Shown here: one piece after another, positions 36,349 through 50,095 of the stretch
Position numbering within the stretch: position 1 is the first letter of the stretch
Layout: each line of letters opens with the position of its first letter
NCBI GenBank assembly: GCA_025890175.1
Contig: JANPYM010000008.1
Coordinates: 2,360,102-2,424,101, forward strand
DNA: 64,000 bases
From: Ciborinia camelliae
Taxonomy: Eukaryota; Ascomycota; Leotiomycetes; Helotiales; Sclerotiniaceae
Direction: 5' to 3'
Made by a program: the position numbers and the translations under genes
Notes under the pieces: model-generated
Databases searched by the model: none
Told to the model about the DNA's origin: nothing
The model's input: only the letters and a program-made list of their open reading frames with translations

Positions 36349-39300
36349 ATTGGCTGATTTGAAGGTATGATTGAGGAGGGTTGTTCAGCAGCTTGCGACA
36401 GCTTGTGTGCAAATTTAGGAAATTTAGACGCCGTGGGCGCCTAAGCGCGGTTGTTATGGTTATCATCTGGCACTAGGCAAGAGCGATAAGCTTATCGTCC
36501 CACCACCAAATCCAAAGTGCTTATCAGATTTTCATACAAGCTGAACATCGGTCGTCAGTATCACAGCATTATCACCACATTATCATATTTTATTTTATTT
36601 TGACACTTTTCTTTTTCCATCTTGAAATTACATTACAATCAACACAGTAGACACAATCAATGAACTTCAAAAAGACCATCACCTCAAAATTCAAGCATCA
36701 CATCACAAGTACATTGACATGCAAGCAATCTTTGTCATAAGGGTTCAAGTGATCTAAATCTAATGCTCATACCCCTCCCTTCCAAATGCCGTGTACGCAT
36801 TCCATTTTCGAATCCTAGGATGCACAAAGAGATAAACCTTACACAAAGAAGATACACGAAAGAAATCCCTCCCGATAATGCAGAACGACCGTTTCGTTTC
36901 ATCTGCAATAAGGTTATCGTACACGTGAAATAAATAGACCAACCTACTGCAGTGGAGGTAGCTAAAGTCGTTCTTGCTTGCTTTACTGCCGATGTATAGG
37001 ATGCCGGGCAACAAGCAGCGAATCTACATGTGTCACTTGACTTCCGATATCCTGGAAACAGGTATTATGATGTATCTCGTGGCAAAGGAACGTTCCGATT
37101 TGTAATGAGTCACTTTGATGGACCTGGGAAGAGTTGAGACTTTGTCTTACTTTTTTGACTTGAGAGTAAGCTTCTAGCCCACCCTTTCATGCAAATTTAC
37201 ATCCGAAGTCCAGGGTTCTAGAGATGGCGGGGAATGCGGCAAGCAATGATATGATACATATCAAAATCTTGTAAGTTTTTGAACTATATACCTGTCTACC
37301 TATTGAGGAATGAAAAAGTGTTGAGAGAAACAATTTATGTTTATATTTATGTTCATGATGGGCATCTTGGGTGAAAAAGAATTAGCAAGGGTCCATCTAA
37401 TCTAATATAAATATCCAAAATGTTACTAATTATCATTGCGAACCGCCGTCATCAATCCTCAATCCTCAATCCTCAATGTGGGTGGGTGATTGCAGAAGAT
37501 CTCCCACTGGCATCTGCAGTAGTAACCTTCACATCACCACCCACCTTTCCCCCCACCCAGCCAAGCCAAGTAGAACCTCCCACCAAGAAGCTCAGACAAA
37601 TTTCGTAGCGAGCACGACGGGTAGCCTACTGTATTATTCCCATCCAGGATATAAAAGAGTCGGGAGGGGTTCACCCGTCCGAAACTTACGGTCCGTAAGT
37701 AGGTAGGTAAGTAAGCCTCCAGCTACTAAGCTAAGCTAGTCACGCACATCCAGCCTGATGTTATGCATAACAACCTAATAAGTCAAGAAATCAAGCTCAA
37801 CACCAAGACTAAGACCAACCAACCAACTAAAGAAAGAAAATTATTCTTCTGCTTCTTCTTCTACTTCTTCTGCGTCCAGCACATATTGGCAATCATTAGG
37901 ATTTTTCATTACTGTAAATTACAATACAATTACATGCGGAAGATTCCTCCCTCAACAATCAACATCATCCTCGCCTCTCCTTTTCTTTCCTGTCCTTTCT
38001 TATATACAGTACGATATCACCCCCGGAGTAGTAATTATAGTTACTATAGAGTCAGTAGAAGTACCCCAAAAGCACGCTAGATGAGGTAGGTAACCCAGAA
38101 TATATTAAAAAATCCAGGGCACCGAAGAAAGACAGGAAAAGAATATATCGCTAAAATCCCCTTCATCCTTGTCTTCCATCAATGTCTTGGGTTGAACTTG
38201 TGAATGGACCAGGTTCAAATGATCCTATGACCATTCCTCGTACACATTCTAGTCTTCTACATATTCTACACGTCAAAATCCAGAATAGAATAGATTAGAT
38301 TGAATGGAATAAATCGAATGGATAGAATATGCAAGCGCGGCTCTGCCCGTATTATCATATCAAATTGTCAATATTATTTGAATTAGATAGGTGAGGTAGG
38401 GTAAGTAGGTACCTAGGTACAGGCGAGGAAAATAATATAAAAATATTAGGTGTATCTAACCTACAATAGAAGTAATAGCTACCTATCTACCTAGATACCT
38501 AGATACCCAAATAACCTTTATAATAATTACCACTAGAAAGCTAGAAAGGGAAAAGTTTTACTGATAAAATTTTGGAAACCTAGAATCAACTACCCGCGTT
38601 CGTTCCATTTATAGAAGAAATGTAGATGCGGATATAGATTCGCCGCTATCTACAGAGTATCTATTCGAATTATAATCATCTATCTATCTATATGTATGCA
38701 TGTATCAAAACAATACGACCTCGACATGAAATTCACAGTCTTTTCTCTTTTCTCTTTTAACCACCGGCAATTAGGTAGGTAGGTAGGTAGGTAGGTATAT
38801 TAGATATGAATCTAGGGGTTTCAGTACGGTACGGTATATAAGTAAGGGAGGAGGTACGGTGCGGTATATATAGATGGTATATATGTCCGGTACCTACCTA
38901 TGGTATGATAAGAGTGGGAGATGGAGGTTCTGGATTATATATGTTGGTATAATATTTAAGTTGGATGTTTCGGAGTCTACTACCTAGCGCGGTAGATAGA
39001 GGAAAGGGATGGGAAGGGATGGGATGGGATGGGATAGAGAAGAGATGAGATGAGTCATTTTTATATTGTATTTTAGGGTTGGTTTTATCTATAATATCCG
39101 ACTGATGATAGGTATTCAGATTCAGATTCTATATTATATTAGAGGAATAAATCAGTCTGGAAGATATATATATCAATAATAGGTCAAGATTCTTCTTTAG
39201 GAAATCATAATAATGATGATAATGATAGGCGCTATTGATAATATTCATAGGGGCAAAAACAAATAGTGATGATTACTAGTCTTTTTCAGCCACTGCGGGA

Positions 39301-39576
39301 TGAGAAATGAAGGAAGGTTGTAACTTTACCTGGGTGGTTTTTTGATCTGGGGTTTTTCTCCTAGATCATGTATGTATGAATCAGATTATCAGATATAATG
39401 TCTCTTTATGTTATTACAATTTACGTTTAGGAGTGGGAGCATTCAGTTAGTCACATCCATCCACCTATCATCTATCTTCTCATGGTCTAATCTTCACGGC
39501 GCAGGCAGGCAGTACGTAAGGTAAGTTAACGTAAGGTATATGATATGGATTAAAGGTGGAAGGAAGCTACCTAGGT

Positions 39577-39612
39577 AGTGATAGTGATAGTGATAGTGAT
39601 AGTGACAGTGAC
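39577..39612. repeat. (TGATAG)n hexamer tract
   Basis: About five copies of TGATAG followed by two TGACAG variants. Each unit contains GATA on the plus strand, so the tract offers an array of GATA sites; whether any GATA factor uses it is unknown. Confidence 0.85.
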
Positions 39613-42600
39613 AATGGCAGTAAAATATATGACCAGGGATAAATAAAAACCATAGACCATTACCGGTCACGACCAGGGAGGGGCAGGCAGAAGATAGAAC
39701 AGACAGCTCTCGAACTCCCTCACGAGGAAAAAGAGAGATGCCGAAGCCTTCCCCGAGAAGGAGAATTATCCATTTCGTCACTTTCATTCATTGCAGGCAA
39801 GCAAGCAGGCAGGTAGGCAGGCAGGCCCCAAAGAACGCCGCGCCGCCATAGCCATCGCCATACATAAATACCTAGCCATACATATTACATATTAGGTATC
39901 TACCTACCTAGCACGCGAATCCCATCCCAAGCCATCTCATGCCATCCCATCTTCCTAACAAACCTCGAACGCCGACCGGGGGCCAGGCCAGCCTTGAAAA
40001 CACCAGGGGGGCCCGGCCCGTGGCTTGGGCCACGGTCATGGTCATCTAATGGGATGGAGCAGGGAAAGTTCGCCAATCAATATTAGCCGGCTTGGGGGTG
40101 TGGGCTGGACCAATGGGGAGCGTGGGGATGGTCGTCGATATCCATCATGACGGCTATCCTCCTGACCAATACCGTGCCGTGTGGATCTCTTCAATAGGTA
40201 CCTACCTACCTATCAATATCTTTTCATCTGGTTTTTCTTTTCATCTGAAGTTTTTTTGTGGGGGGGTTAAACTAGGTAGGTAATTCTAGGGGAATACTTG
40301 GGATGAATACCTAGGTACTGTTTGTTCAATATTCCTGGTTTGGATCAGAGATTAGGTAGGTTGATATACTTATTAGCCATATATATGTATGTCGTTATCT
40401 ATACAGTATTTGCATTTGCATATGCTTTGAATCGCGCTAGAAATGTTATTATGTAAAGCCGTATGTTAGTTAATCTCTTGATGGCTGAGCCGCCTGTCAG
40501 CCTTGCTGCTTTGATATAAGCATGTTCGGCACATCAAGATATATGTTGGTTGGTTGGCACGAAACAGAACAGCGATCTGATGATTAAAAATGGTATATAA
40601 AGAAGGAATCTTGTTTCGATTCACGTCTGCATGTCAGCGCTAGAAATAGTTTCAAGGGGCCCTTTTCACATCTTCAGATGTACCTCAGATGTACCTCAGG
40701 AAATTTCTGCAGCCGACATGAACATGCTGCCTCCTGCTTCAAAGTTGGGATATTTCGAGCCCAGATACTCCGTACATGGTGAAAATCCGCCGGGGAATAT
40801 GTATGTGAAGAGATTTGCTTGACATTTCTTTTTGTTTTGGACTTCTCGATCCTTGAGAGGGAAAGGGAAATATTGACCAATCTGTTTACACGACGGTCGT
40901 TTCCTCCAAATTGAGCGAGAGACATGATGTTGAATCATTGATTGGTATGTAGTTGCATGCATATATTACCCCATTAGGCAATTATCAACTTTTGGAGATC
41001 CACTAACATCGTGATCAATGTACGAGGATATGATACTGCAGGCTGATCTCATCCATATGTAATCATATCCTTGAAGAAAAAGAGCGAATCCCTGAAGGCA
41101 CAGGAGGAACTAGGTAGATGATGTTTTGTCATCTTTATCACTATAAGCCCTGCTGCCGCAACTGTTCGCGAAAAATGCATGTAGAATAGAGATATCAAGG
41201 AAAACGAGCATGGGATTGTGTATAGAACTAACATCAACATCGTCATTGAATTATACAATTTGAGACATCTTATCGTTTCTCCATTAAATGTATGTGCCAG
41301 TGACCAAAACTTTCAAGCCCCGCGACCGAAAATACGATTGGTGGCTCGAGACGCGCATAATCTGGAACTTTTGAAGAGTGAAGTTGTATCCGAAGATCAA
41401 AGGAAATTTCCTACACTGCATAGACTGTGTGTACTTTGCTTTCTTTGCATGTAAGACTTTTAACTGTGTACTCGCCGCATGGCAAATGCGATCATTTCTA
41501 CCTGTAAGCAAAACATAAAACTTTCCAGCCTGTGATTCCTGTGATTCATCTCCGGTTCTCATCTGCATATCGAACCAAAAAAGGTGTTGACGGCCGACTC
41601 CTTCCGAAGTAAAATTTGGTAAATGGATGGGATACTTCCAAGGTTGACCCGATCGAAAGGTGGCACTGGCATGAAAAACCACCTAAGGAGAAGCGGCGCT
41701 TATTATTTTTCAATACCACATACCTTTGGAGTCTCCGACCTCTCACAAGTCTCATAATTTTATCATCCCTTCCATTTCACCTAAAAGATTTCCATCCATC
41801 CATTCCTCATTTTCCCGTTTCCCGTAGAGAGAGTGGCTGGGCCGTCGGCTTGCTTAAAAAAGTTGCTTCAAAGTACTTTCATTCCATACGCGATCGTTTT
41901 TGCCATTATTCCATTCCTCAATTCAGATCACCGCATATCTTCAGCAATCCATATTATGCAAGCAAGCTCGTGGGGAGCTGTCCGTCATACCCGCCCGCTT
42001 GAACGAAGGATCCTATCAATCCCCCATCTTCCTCAATACCCCTAGTCCGTTTTGTTTTCCGCACGAGTCATAAATCATCAAGCGAACAGGCCCTACAACC
42101 TTATTATTCCAAAAGATACACACATATTACATACGGTACAGTATCGTCGTATCTTGTTCATATCGGAACTTTTCTGAAAATAAATTACCTCTCATCCAAT
42201 GATGCGGCAAAAGACGGTTAAAACTACCAAAAGGAAATCGGACAAAATCTACTTGAATCTTTAATATCTCGGACGTTATCACGAGAAGTATGAGAAGTAC
42301 TGAACGACTTTCTCTAACTTTTATATTATAATAAAAAATATTACGCAGGTATTCAAAACTTCAAATCCAACCAATGACAAGCAAGATAAAAATTCCCCTT
42401 TTCGTTTGTCTTGCCTACTAGTTCATTCAACCCATTCTATAATATAAAATCATCTACTGTATTTATTTTATTTTCATTTTCGAACCACTGGCATTGGAAG
42501 GAACTTAACTATCTATATACATGATCTTATTGGCGGCCAAAATAACGTCTTTTTGGGATTCTCCAACTTCCCTCGTCAGCTGGTTCTTCCAATCACAAAG

Positions 42601-44463
42601 GAAATTCGGAACGATACCTTGGAACGCCCAGCCCAGCTTCAAAGATAGATACATTTTGCTACATTTTACCCGTACGTACTGTACCGTACCGTACCTCGTC
42701 CTTACATCTGGCACAGCAAAGTTCTTGCGTAGCATTTGTCGCAATAGTTACTAGGATTACCAAAGCCCGCAGCCAGACCCGTGTTTGATAACGACATATG
42801 GAAAAGGAAGAGAAGAGGAGCTCTTTCTGGGGGTTTTTTCTGATCGAGTACCTATTTAGATATCTTGTTCGGGATTGACTCGGCTTTTGATTATTAGATT
42901 TATTTTTCTTCACCTATCATTTTGAGCATTTGATGATTTGAACGATTATTTCCCGCTCTCTTTTTTTTACCATTTTATCATATCGCAAAAGAGAGGCGAC
43001 TACGGTAAAAACAAAAAGACAAGAGAGAGAAAGCCGGCCTCGCTTCGAAATTGACTAAACCCCTTCATCAATGATTACCTACCTATAATCAAATCAGACA
43101 ATCAAACCAATCAACCAACCATCAAAGCCGATCCCGATGGAACATTGAAGCCAAAATCCAAAGAAAGGATTTTTTGATATTTAATAATAATAAAAATAAT
43201 AAAAAAGATCAAAGCTTCATCTCCCTTCATATACTCGTACATCTTCCCCTCCTTGAACCTTACCTCTTACAAGTCGTCTGTCTCGTCTACCTACCTACAT
43301 ATACATATCGACAATCTTTTTTTATCTCCTTACAGTGCAGGACCTACCCACCTGCCAGAGTTTCCAACACACCAACCACAATTTTCCCACGAGTTCGTGA
43401 CGAAATCAAAGGTCGCCTGTTGATCAGTGAGTAAGTAGGTGAGGGAGAGAGAAAATCGTGGGGACGCCCGCCCGTGCTTACCTGATCAATGATCATCACC
43501 ACCATCATCGAATACCATTGATATATGGATGGATGCATATGGCATATACCCTTACCCCTCGTACAGAAACCTACGTCCACATCCACACGCCAGACATCTC
43601 AATGATTACGCATACATTATTAACTAGCACTGGTATTATTATTGTTATTGTTATTATTAAGTTTTAACTACCGACACTACGCAGAAGAAGAGAGACATTC
43701 ATCCTGTCTGTACCTGTGAGAGTGAGAGTACTAAGGTAAGCAAGCAAGCAAGCAAGCAGGTCTTCTATTCTATTCCCGTCGCGCACGCGTTTGCATTTGT
43801 GAATATCTTATCGAGACTTGACTTATTTATTATCTTATCAAGTTGGACGAAAACTATTCTTCACCCTTCTTGTGCGATCAGTTAGTTACCTATTATGGTA
43901 CTGGGAAACATCGATATCAACATCAATATCAACATCAACATCAACATCTTCAATTTCTTATTCATCAACCACAATCCAACAAATCAAAGAAGTCAAATAC
44001 CTACCTACCTACATTTGATACATGGATACAAAGCAAACTCGACAAGACTGAATACCTAGCAGAGAAGAGAAGAGGAGAAACCTCCCCAAAAAGAAACCGA
44101 AATCGAAACAGACCCCAAATTATATACATACATACCCAGATAGGGACTCGAGTACGTACTTATATTTATATTTGGAGTCGAGTCGAGTGGGTTTTGTTTC
44201 GTTGTGGGCGCCCTTCCAATGTTCCTTCACACACCACACATTCAAAATTATAAATTATTCCATTCCCATTTTCCGGTGATCCAATAAATCGACATCTTTC
44301 CCGTTTTATCTTCAAGGGTCCTGGGGTCCTTTTCCTTATCCGCTCGACCTGGTACTGGTACGTACAGGACGAGGACGCAGACTGCACGGTACGGTACTAT
44401 CATATCAGCAACCACCTCGTTACTCCTCCCATCTGAACCCGGTGGCCTACATATATACAATTG

Positions 44464-44488
<25 letters not shown>
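44464..44488. repeat. (TA)n tract followed by (GA)n
   Basis: About twelve TA units then GAGAGAGAG, in the long upstream region of the Rsc7/Swp82-like gene. It is simple-sequence DNA. Confidence 0.9.
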
Positions 44489-44497
<9 letters not shown>

Positions 44498-45033
44498 GTA
44501 TCGGTATATATATATTATTATCCACTCAACTACCCATCCATTATCCACTACTATAATTAAATATACCTCCCTCCCTCCCCTACCTCGATTTTGAACCACC
44601 ACCAAAGCACCCACCTCATACCTCATACCTCACACCCACCCATCACAACCCACCTACCACCTCCCACCTCCCACCCACTCACCCACCCACCATACAACCT
44701 ACAGAAAAATCCAAGCTCCCGCATGCATGGTGCAGAAACAAATCGGTTCGTTAATGCAGCTGAACGGCTTCTACGCCGCAGTCCATCAAATCAATCTTGG
44801 AGCTTGCATCTCCATCTTTCATCTTCATCTCCATCTCCTAACACTTTTTTTGCGATAGAAGCGCAAACGCGCCGAACGTAAAAGTGTAAGGAGTCGGGGG
44901 CAAAATTATTATCCTAACATACATCTCGTCGTCCAATAGTATTTGAAAAGTATTTGGGTCTTGTATTCCTTTTTTTTAATTCCTTTCCATCGATTCGTTC
45001 GTTGCGTTGCGTTGCGCATTTTCGCATTTCGTC

Positions 45034-47289
45034 ATGTACTCGACCGTGACAAACGGACTTGGAGGGGGTGGTAATGAAGGTCCATTTCAACCCATAACTA
45101 TTAATCCTCAAGCTCTCAACCAAGGTAACTACATTTCTTGATTAGCAAATTTTCATGCGACTTGGGATATAATTGGCATTTTCGAATTTCTTCAATATAT
45201 CTTTACTTATGTGTTCTCGTCTGAAGTGGTGGGCTTTGAACTGATTGAATCTTGCGATGCGATAGGATCTCACAACCCTTCCCCAGCAATTCCTCCAAAT
45301 GAAAGTCCTAGAGGTGTTAAAAGGAGTCGCTCTCCAGATACATATAGCGAAATACCACAGATTGATAACCTGGCAGATGATGGTATGTTATCTCTCTTCA
45401 TATCTCGGCTTTCGCCTTGTTCGCTCACACCTGCCTGTAACGATATGTTACAGGAGCACCTACTTTCCCTTTTCAAGAAATGATACTGATACTAATGTCT
45501 TATCCTAGGTGACTCAAAACCACGAAAGCGAGGAAGGCCTATGAAGGCCAAGGGAACTGTCAATCCATCAGAAACTCCCCAACAAAGTCAAAGTCAAATG
45601 CCGCATTCAACCCCAAGCCAGGGTGGGCAACCTCGGACTCCTCAGTCGCAGCACACAGTCTTACCTCCCAGCCGTACACCTGTCATAACTTCAACCCAGA
45701 CTGCTACCCCGAAACCAACTCCTAAGCCAGTTGTCAAAGCCTTACCAACTGTGAGGGATCATACAACAGATCAGTTGGGGGCAGAAGGAGACGAGTATAT
45801 TCCCCGGGAATATGATGAGCAAGGCGAGAAAAAAGTTACAGCCAATGGTCATTTAGTGGATGGACGTGAATACAGGTGTCGAACGTTCTATGTACCAAAC
45901 CGAGGAGATAAGCTATTCATGTTAGCAACAGAATGTGCTAGGGTGCTAGGTTACCGCGACTCGTATCTGCTCTTCAACAAGAACAGATCCTTATACAAGA
46001 TCATCGCAACTCAAGCGGAGAAGGAGGATTTGATTCATCAGGAGATTTTGCCATTTTCGTACCGCTCCCGGCAAATAGCGATTGTTACTGCAAAATCGAT
46101 GTTCCGGCAATTTGGCAGCAGGGTCATTGTTAATGGACGACGTGTCAGGGATGATTACTGGGAAACAAAAGCACGTAAGCAAGGATTCACTGAGGATGAT
46201 CTGGCCGGGGAAAAGAGGCCGGGTGCAGCAAAAGCCAGAGACGCCGCTGCCGCTGCCGAGGCTTCGGCTGCTCTCGCTGTGACCCACCACCCTGCTGACA
46301 TTTACAACAATGGCCCGGGACATTATGCGTATCCTCAACCAACTGTGTCATCTACCATGATGGGCATACCTGGTGCCAGCAATACACTTCCAATGATCAC
46401 CACCCTTGCGCCAGAACAAACTGATATGCGTTTGAGAGATTACACCAATATTCAACGCCCAAGACAAGAGCTTGCCGGGACCGCGTACCAAGATAGGACT
46501 CAACCCAGTTCGCACGCGGATCTCGCTAATCATGTAAACCAAGCTGTTGAGTACAACAAGCAGATTAACCAGCAACGAAGCCGTAGCCATGACTATCTGG
46601 AGCGAAGATGGAGACAACCCCATGAAGTTCCTGGCGGTAATATGGTGCAGTCTGGCGGTACCCATGACAGTCTCCCATCTACACAAGCTTTGCACTCGCC
46701 TCGAGCATCACAAAGTATTGCACAACAGCCAACTTTGACTCACCAAGGCTCACATCATATTTCATATTCACAAGCTTCTCATCAACCTGGTATTGTTTCG
46801 CAACCTCCAGTTAGAACCAATTCATCAAGGCAGGAGCAGGTACCTGTAAGATCCCCTGGCATATCTATTGCTTCTACGAGCAATATGACCCAAGGGACGA
46901 ATCCTTATCAATTCACTTCTCAAAATCAGATGTGGCCATCTAGTCAACCGCAACAGTCTCCACAGCAGCATGCGTTCAACCCCAGCTACCCGCCTCATCC
47001 TAGCCAGCAATCACCACATATACAACAGTCTCCTCATCAGCCTCCTCCACCTCAACTTCGACAATCAGGAAGCAATACTCAAATGCAACCCGCATTACAA
47101 TATCCTGGCATGCAAGGAATGGGTCAAAGTTATCCAGTGCCTCCCCGAAATGTTTATCAACCCGATTCAAATAATCAGCAATTTATGCAACCTGCAACAT
47201 CCGGTCCTCAGCCTGGCGCTCAGGGCTGGGCTCCACAACAACCTGCGGGAGCTAGCGCTTCTTGGAGTTGGGCAGGTCAACCTCAATAA
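45034..47289 (+). CDS. Rsc7/Swp82-family chromatin remodelling subunit (CRC_subunit)
   Basis: Proteins of this family (Npl6/Rsc7 in RSC, Swp82 in SWI/SNF) are accessory subunits of nuclear ATP-dependent remodellers. The model is join(45034..45124, 45266..45382, 45509..47289), 662 residues, with consistent phase-1 introns. An AT-hook-like KPRKRGRPMKAKG lies at residues 73-85. The conserved domain spans about 165-305: EYIPREYDEQGEKKVTANGH, then REYRCRTF, NRGDKLFMLATECARVLGYR, and a C-terminal FRQFGSRVIVNGRRVRDDYW. The rest is a long Gln/Pro/Ser-rich disordered tail ending in Trp-Ser-Trp-rich sequence. The start is the first ATG after a pyrimidine-rich leader, and exon 1 encodes GPFQPITINPQALNQG, typical of these proteins. 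Which of the two complexes it joins cannot be decided from sequence alone. Confidence 0.9.
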
Positions 47290-48745
47290 AAACACGTGCG
47301 AGAACAAATATTGCATAATTCACGAAGGCCATGGCATAATGATGTTATAATAAATGTCAGGAAATGGAAATGGGGTGGAAGAGACGATTCGATACCCGGA
47401 ATCGCTACGACCGTAGTAATCAGCAATAATTTGTACCTTCACCAACGCATCGCATATCAAATGGTTGCACAAACAATGGTAGAAAGAGTTGGCATCATAT
47501 AATATGTCTGGGTCGGATACCCTGTGCAAAGCATTTTTAAATGCTAGACATTCGGAAGGATTGTCTCTTTGTATAGTTATGGCATATTTCCTCTCTTAGC
47601 GTTGCTCTTTATTTTTGCTTTATATGTTCATTCGATACACCCTTATAGTTCTAATTCTTGTCATTTATTTCCTTACTTATCTTTTCAAATGTATTTTCTT
47701 CTCCCCTTAACCCACCACTTAATTTCTGGCCCGATACCTTTTCTTGAAATAAATGGTTTCTTGTCGACTTCATCTTCATTATTGCGTTTATTACTTTTCA
47801 TATCCTATTTTATTTTATTTTATTTTATTTTTCCAATTCCCTTCAAATTCTCAATATGGGGGGAATCTTCTTTTTTTTTCATGGCAAGGAAGGGCATGCA
47901 TGCATATGAATAGTTTTTATTTGAAATTCTTTTTATCTTTGAGCAGGGCAAGCAAGGCGAGGCAAGGCATGGCATGCATTGATGGATTGGATTGGATTGG
48001 AATGGAATTTGTTTTCTTCGCTTGGGATTTTTCTTCGCTTGGGATTTCTTCGCTTAGGATTTCGTTATGAATATGGGGGGATCTTATGGATGGCTGGATG
48101 GCTGGATGGGATAGGATAGGATAGGATACACATGTTTGCATTGCGTGCAAGGCTTTGGCATATGATATGATGGATAGGGAAATTCAATTCGGGGTTCTCG
48201 TATACCTTTTTATACCTCTTTTTGTGTTGTGGACGTATATATATATTATTACCTCTTATTTGCTGGATGGATGGGTGGATGGATGGATGATTTGAGTGTG
48301 GGATGGGCGGATGGCGTTTTGGATTGGGATGGGATGGGATGGGATGAAATGGATTGGGATTGGATTGGAATACCTCTCTTTTGCTTTTTTTTTGGCTTTT
48401 TTTGGCTTTTCGAGCACCGCACCCCATATAGTCTTCTTTTTTTTTTGGCTCGCTCGCTCTCCTTCTTGGGGAGGGTATGGTATTCATTGATTGATTGATT
48501 CATTGGTTGGTTGATTCATTGATGCGTGCGTGCGTGCTTGGTGTATTATTGCTGCTGCTGCTGATAGTGTTGATTTTGATCTTGATTTTGATCTTGATTC
48601 TGAGAGAAAGTATAGTGAATACTTGATACTTGGTACGGGGAAACTTGCTTGGTACTTGTTATTCGGAAAGTTGTTATTTGGAAACTGGTTTCTTGGTTGC
48701 ACTTGTGGATCGGGAGGTGGTGCGGTGGATTGGTTGGTTGGTTGG

Positions 48746-48809
48746 TTGGATTGCATGGTGGTTGGATTGCTTGGTGGTTGGATTGCATGGTGGTTGGATT
48801 GCTTGGTGG
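48746..48809. repeat. 16-bp minisatellite, four copies
   Basis: Four tandem copies of TTGGATTGC-A/T-TGGTGG. The variable base alternates A, T, A, T, so the array is really two copies of a 32-bp higher-order unit. Confidence 0.9.
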
Positions 48810-49182
48810 TGGGTGGTTGGTTGGATTGGATTGGATTGGATTGCATGGGGGTGGTTGGGTGGTTCTTGTATGCTGTGCTTGTGCTTGTCATGATGGGGAT
48901 GTCAGGGGGGTGGGGAGCGGGAAGGAAAAGAAAGGATGGGGGGGAGGGGAGGGAGGGAGAGCACAAGGGCGAGGGGGATAGGAAGGATAGGAAGATGAGA
49001 GATGACATGAGATGAGATGAAATGAGATGAGATGAGAAGTGGTCTTAGGTCATTAGGTCATTAGGTATATATACGCATGGAAGACATCGGGTGAAATACA
49101 TAGGGTGGATAGCATGGAGGAAAGGAGTATGGAGTCGTAGTTGTGTGGAGTAGTATGTATTAATCATTATATTATTGTATAA

Positions 49183-49227
49183 CGAGCTAAGTTCTATGGA
49201 ATCGGAGATTCCATAGAACTTAGCTCG
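49183..49227. repeat. Perfect 21-bp inverted repeat with 3-base loop
   Basis: The left arm 49183-49203 and right arm 49207-49227 are exact reverse complements, separated only by GGA. The arms contain CGAGCTAAG and TTCTATGGAATC. It is not simple-sequence, unlike its surroundings. It could extrude as a cruciform, fold in RNA, or mark a template-switch event. Confidence 0.95.
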
Positions 49228-49929
49228 ATGACTAAGCTAGTGTATGTAGAACTACTTTATATCAACAGTATGGAGTAGTATGGAGTAAGTAGTATGAATG
49301 GAATATTAATTTTTTGAATTTTTTGGAAATGGAAATGGATGGGATTGAGATTGAGATTGAGATTGGAATGTTTTGATTGGAATGTTTTGAGTGGGGTTTT
49401 GAGGAGGATTGGGGGATGAGGGTGAGAGGGGAGGATGGTTGTATATTATATTGTTTATATGTATATTAGAGAGGGGGAAGAGAGAGGAGGGGGGAGAGGG
49501 GAGTTTTAGATGGATAGGGATGGGTTTGTATGAATTTGGAGGAATATTAAGGTATGGTATAGTATGATATGAGAGGATATTTGGGGGGCGGTTGAGGGAT
49601 GGCTGGGGGATGGGGTTTGGAAGGATGTTTATGAGGATACGGTATGGGCGATGGTTGGGGAGGGGGGTAGGGAAAGTGAAAGATGGAAGATGGAAGGTGG
49701 AAGGTGGAAGGATGTTTATAGGAGGGGGAGGGGAGGGAAGGAGGGGGAGAATAAAAACTTGAGGGGGGAGGGAGAGGGGGAGGGGGCTTTTGGATTGGAT
49801 TGGATTGGATTGGAATATAAATGTCTTTTTTGGGGGAGGAAGTTGGGGGCATTTGAAACTTAGATGAGATTGAAATTGTTTGGAGGGGGCGGAGGTGGAG
49901 GTGATGATGTATATGAAGGAGATATAAAC

Positions 49930-50095
49930 AAGCATAGGCACCCGTACCCTACCCGGAGTATTTCACCTCTCCGGGTAGTTTACCCTACCCTGCTAAATTC
50001 TACAAGGTAGTAACCCTATAAAACCTGTTAGTATTCGAAGTACCCGCAGATATATATCATATAATCATCTAATACTATCATCCAAAGTTAAAACT
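49930..50095 (+). repeat. GGGTA/TACCC-rich dispersed repeat, copy B
   Basis: The last 90 bp or so (from TCTACA at about 50000 to CAAAGTT at about 50090) align with the end of copy A at 30990-31085, sharing TACCCGC and ATATATATxATxTAATCxT-like words. The first part has TACCCTACCC in the opposite sense to copy A's GGGTAGGGT, so only one half is clearly homologous. Confidence 0.55.

Larger units (their letters stand above)
36349..45033. other. Gene desert of about 8.7 kb
   Basis: No supportable gene. The stretch separates the divergent DIS3 and Rsc7/Swp82-like genes, so both promoters are inside. It has many AGGT/TACCT tracts (for example 38395-38420, 38774-38797, 40196-40208, 43998-44012), (TGATAG)n at 39577-39612, (AGCA)n near 43740-43758 and (TA)n at about 44464-44488. 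ORFs up to about 136 codons show no motif. Confidence 0.55.

Noticed and set aside
48484..49941. Several overlapping ORFs of 80-211 codons
   Set aside because: All arise from GGTT, GGAT and G-rich strand-biased tracts; reading is open in several frames at once and composition is extreme.
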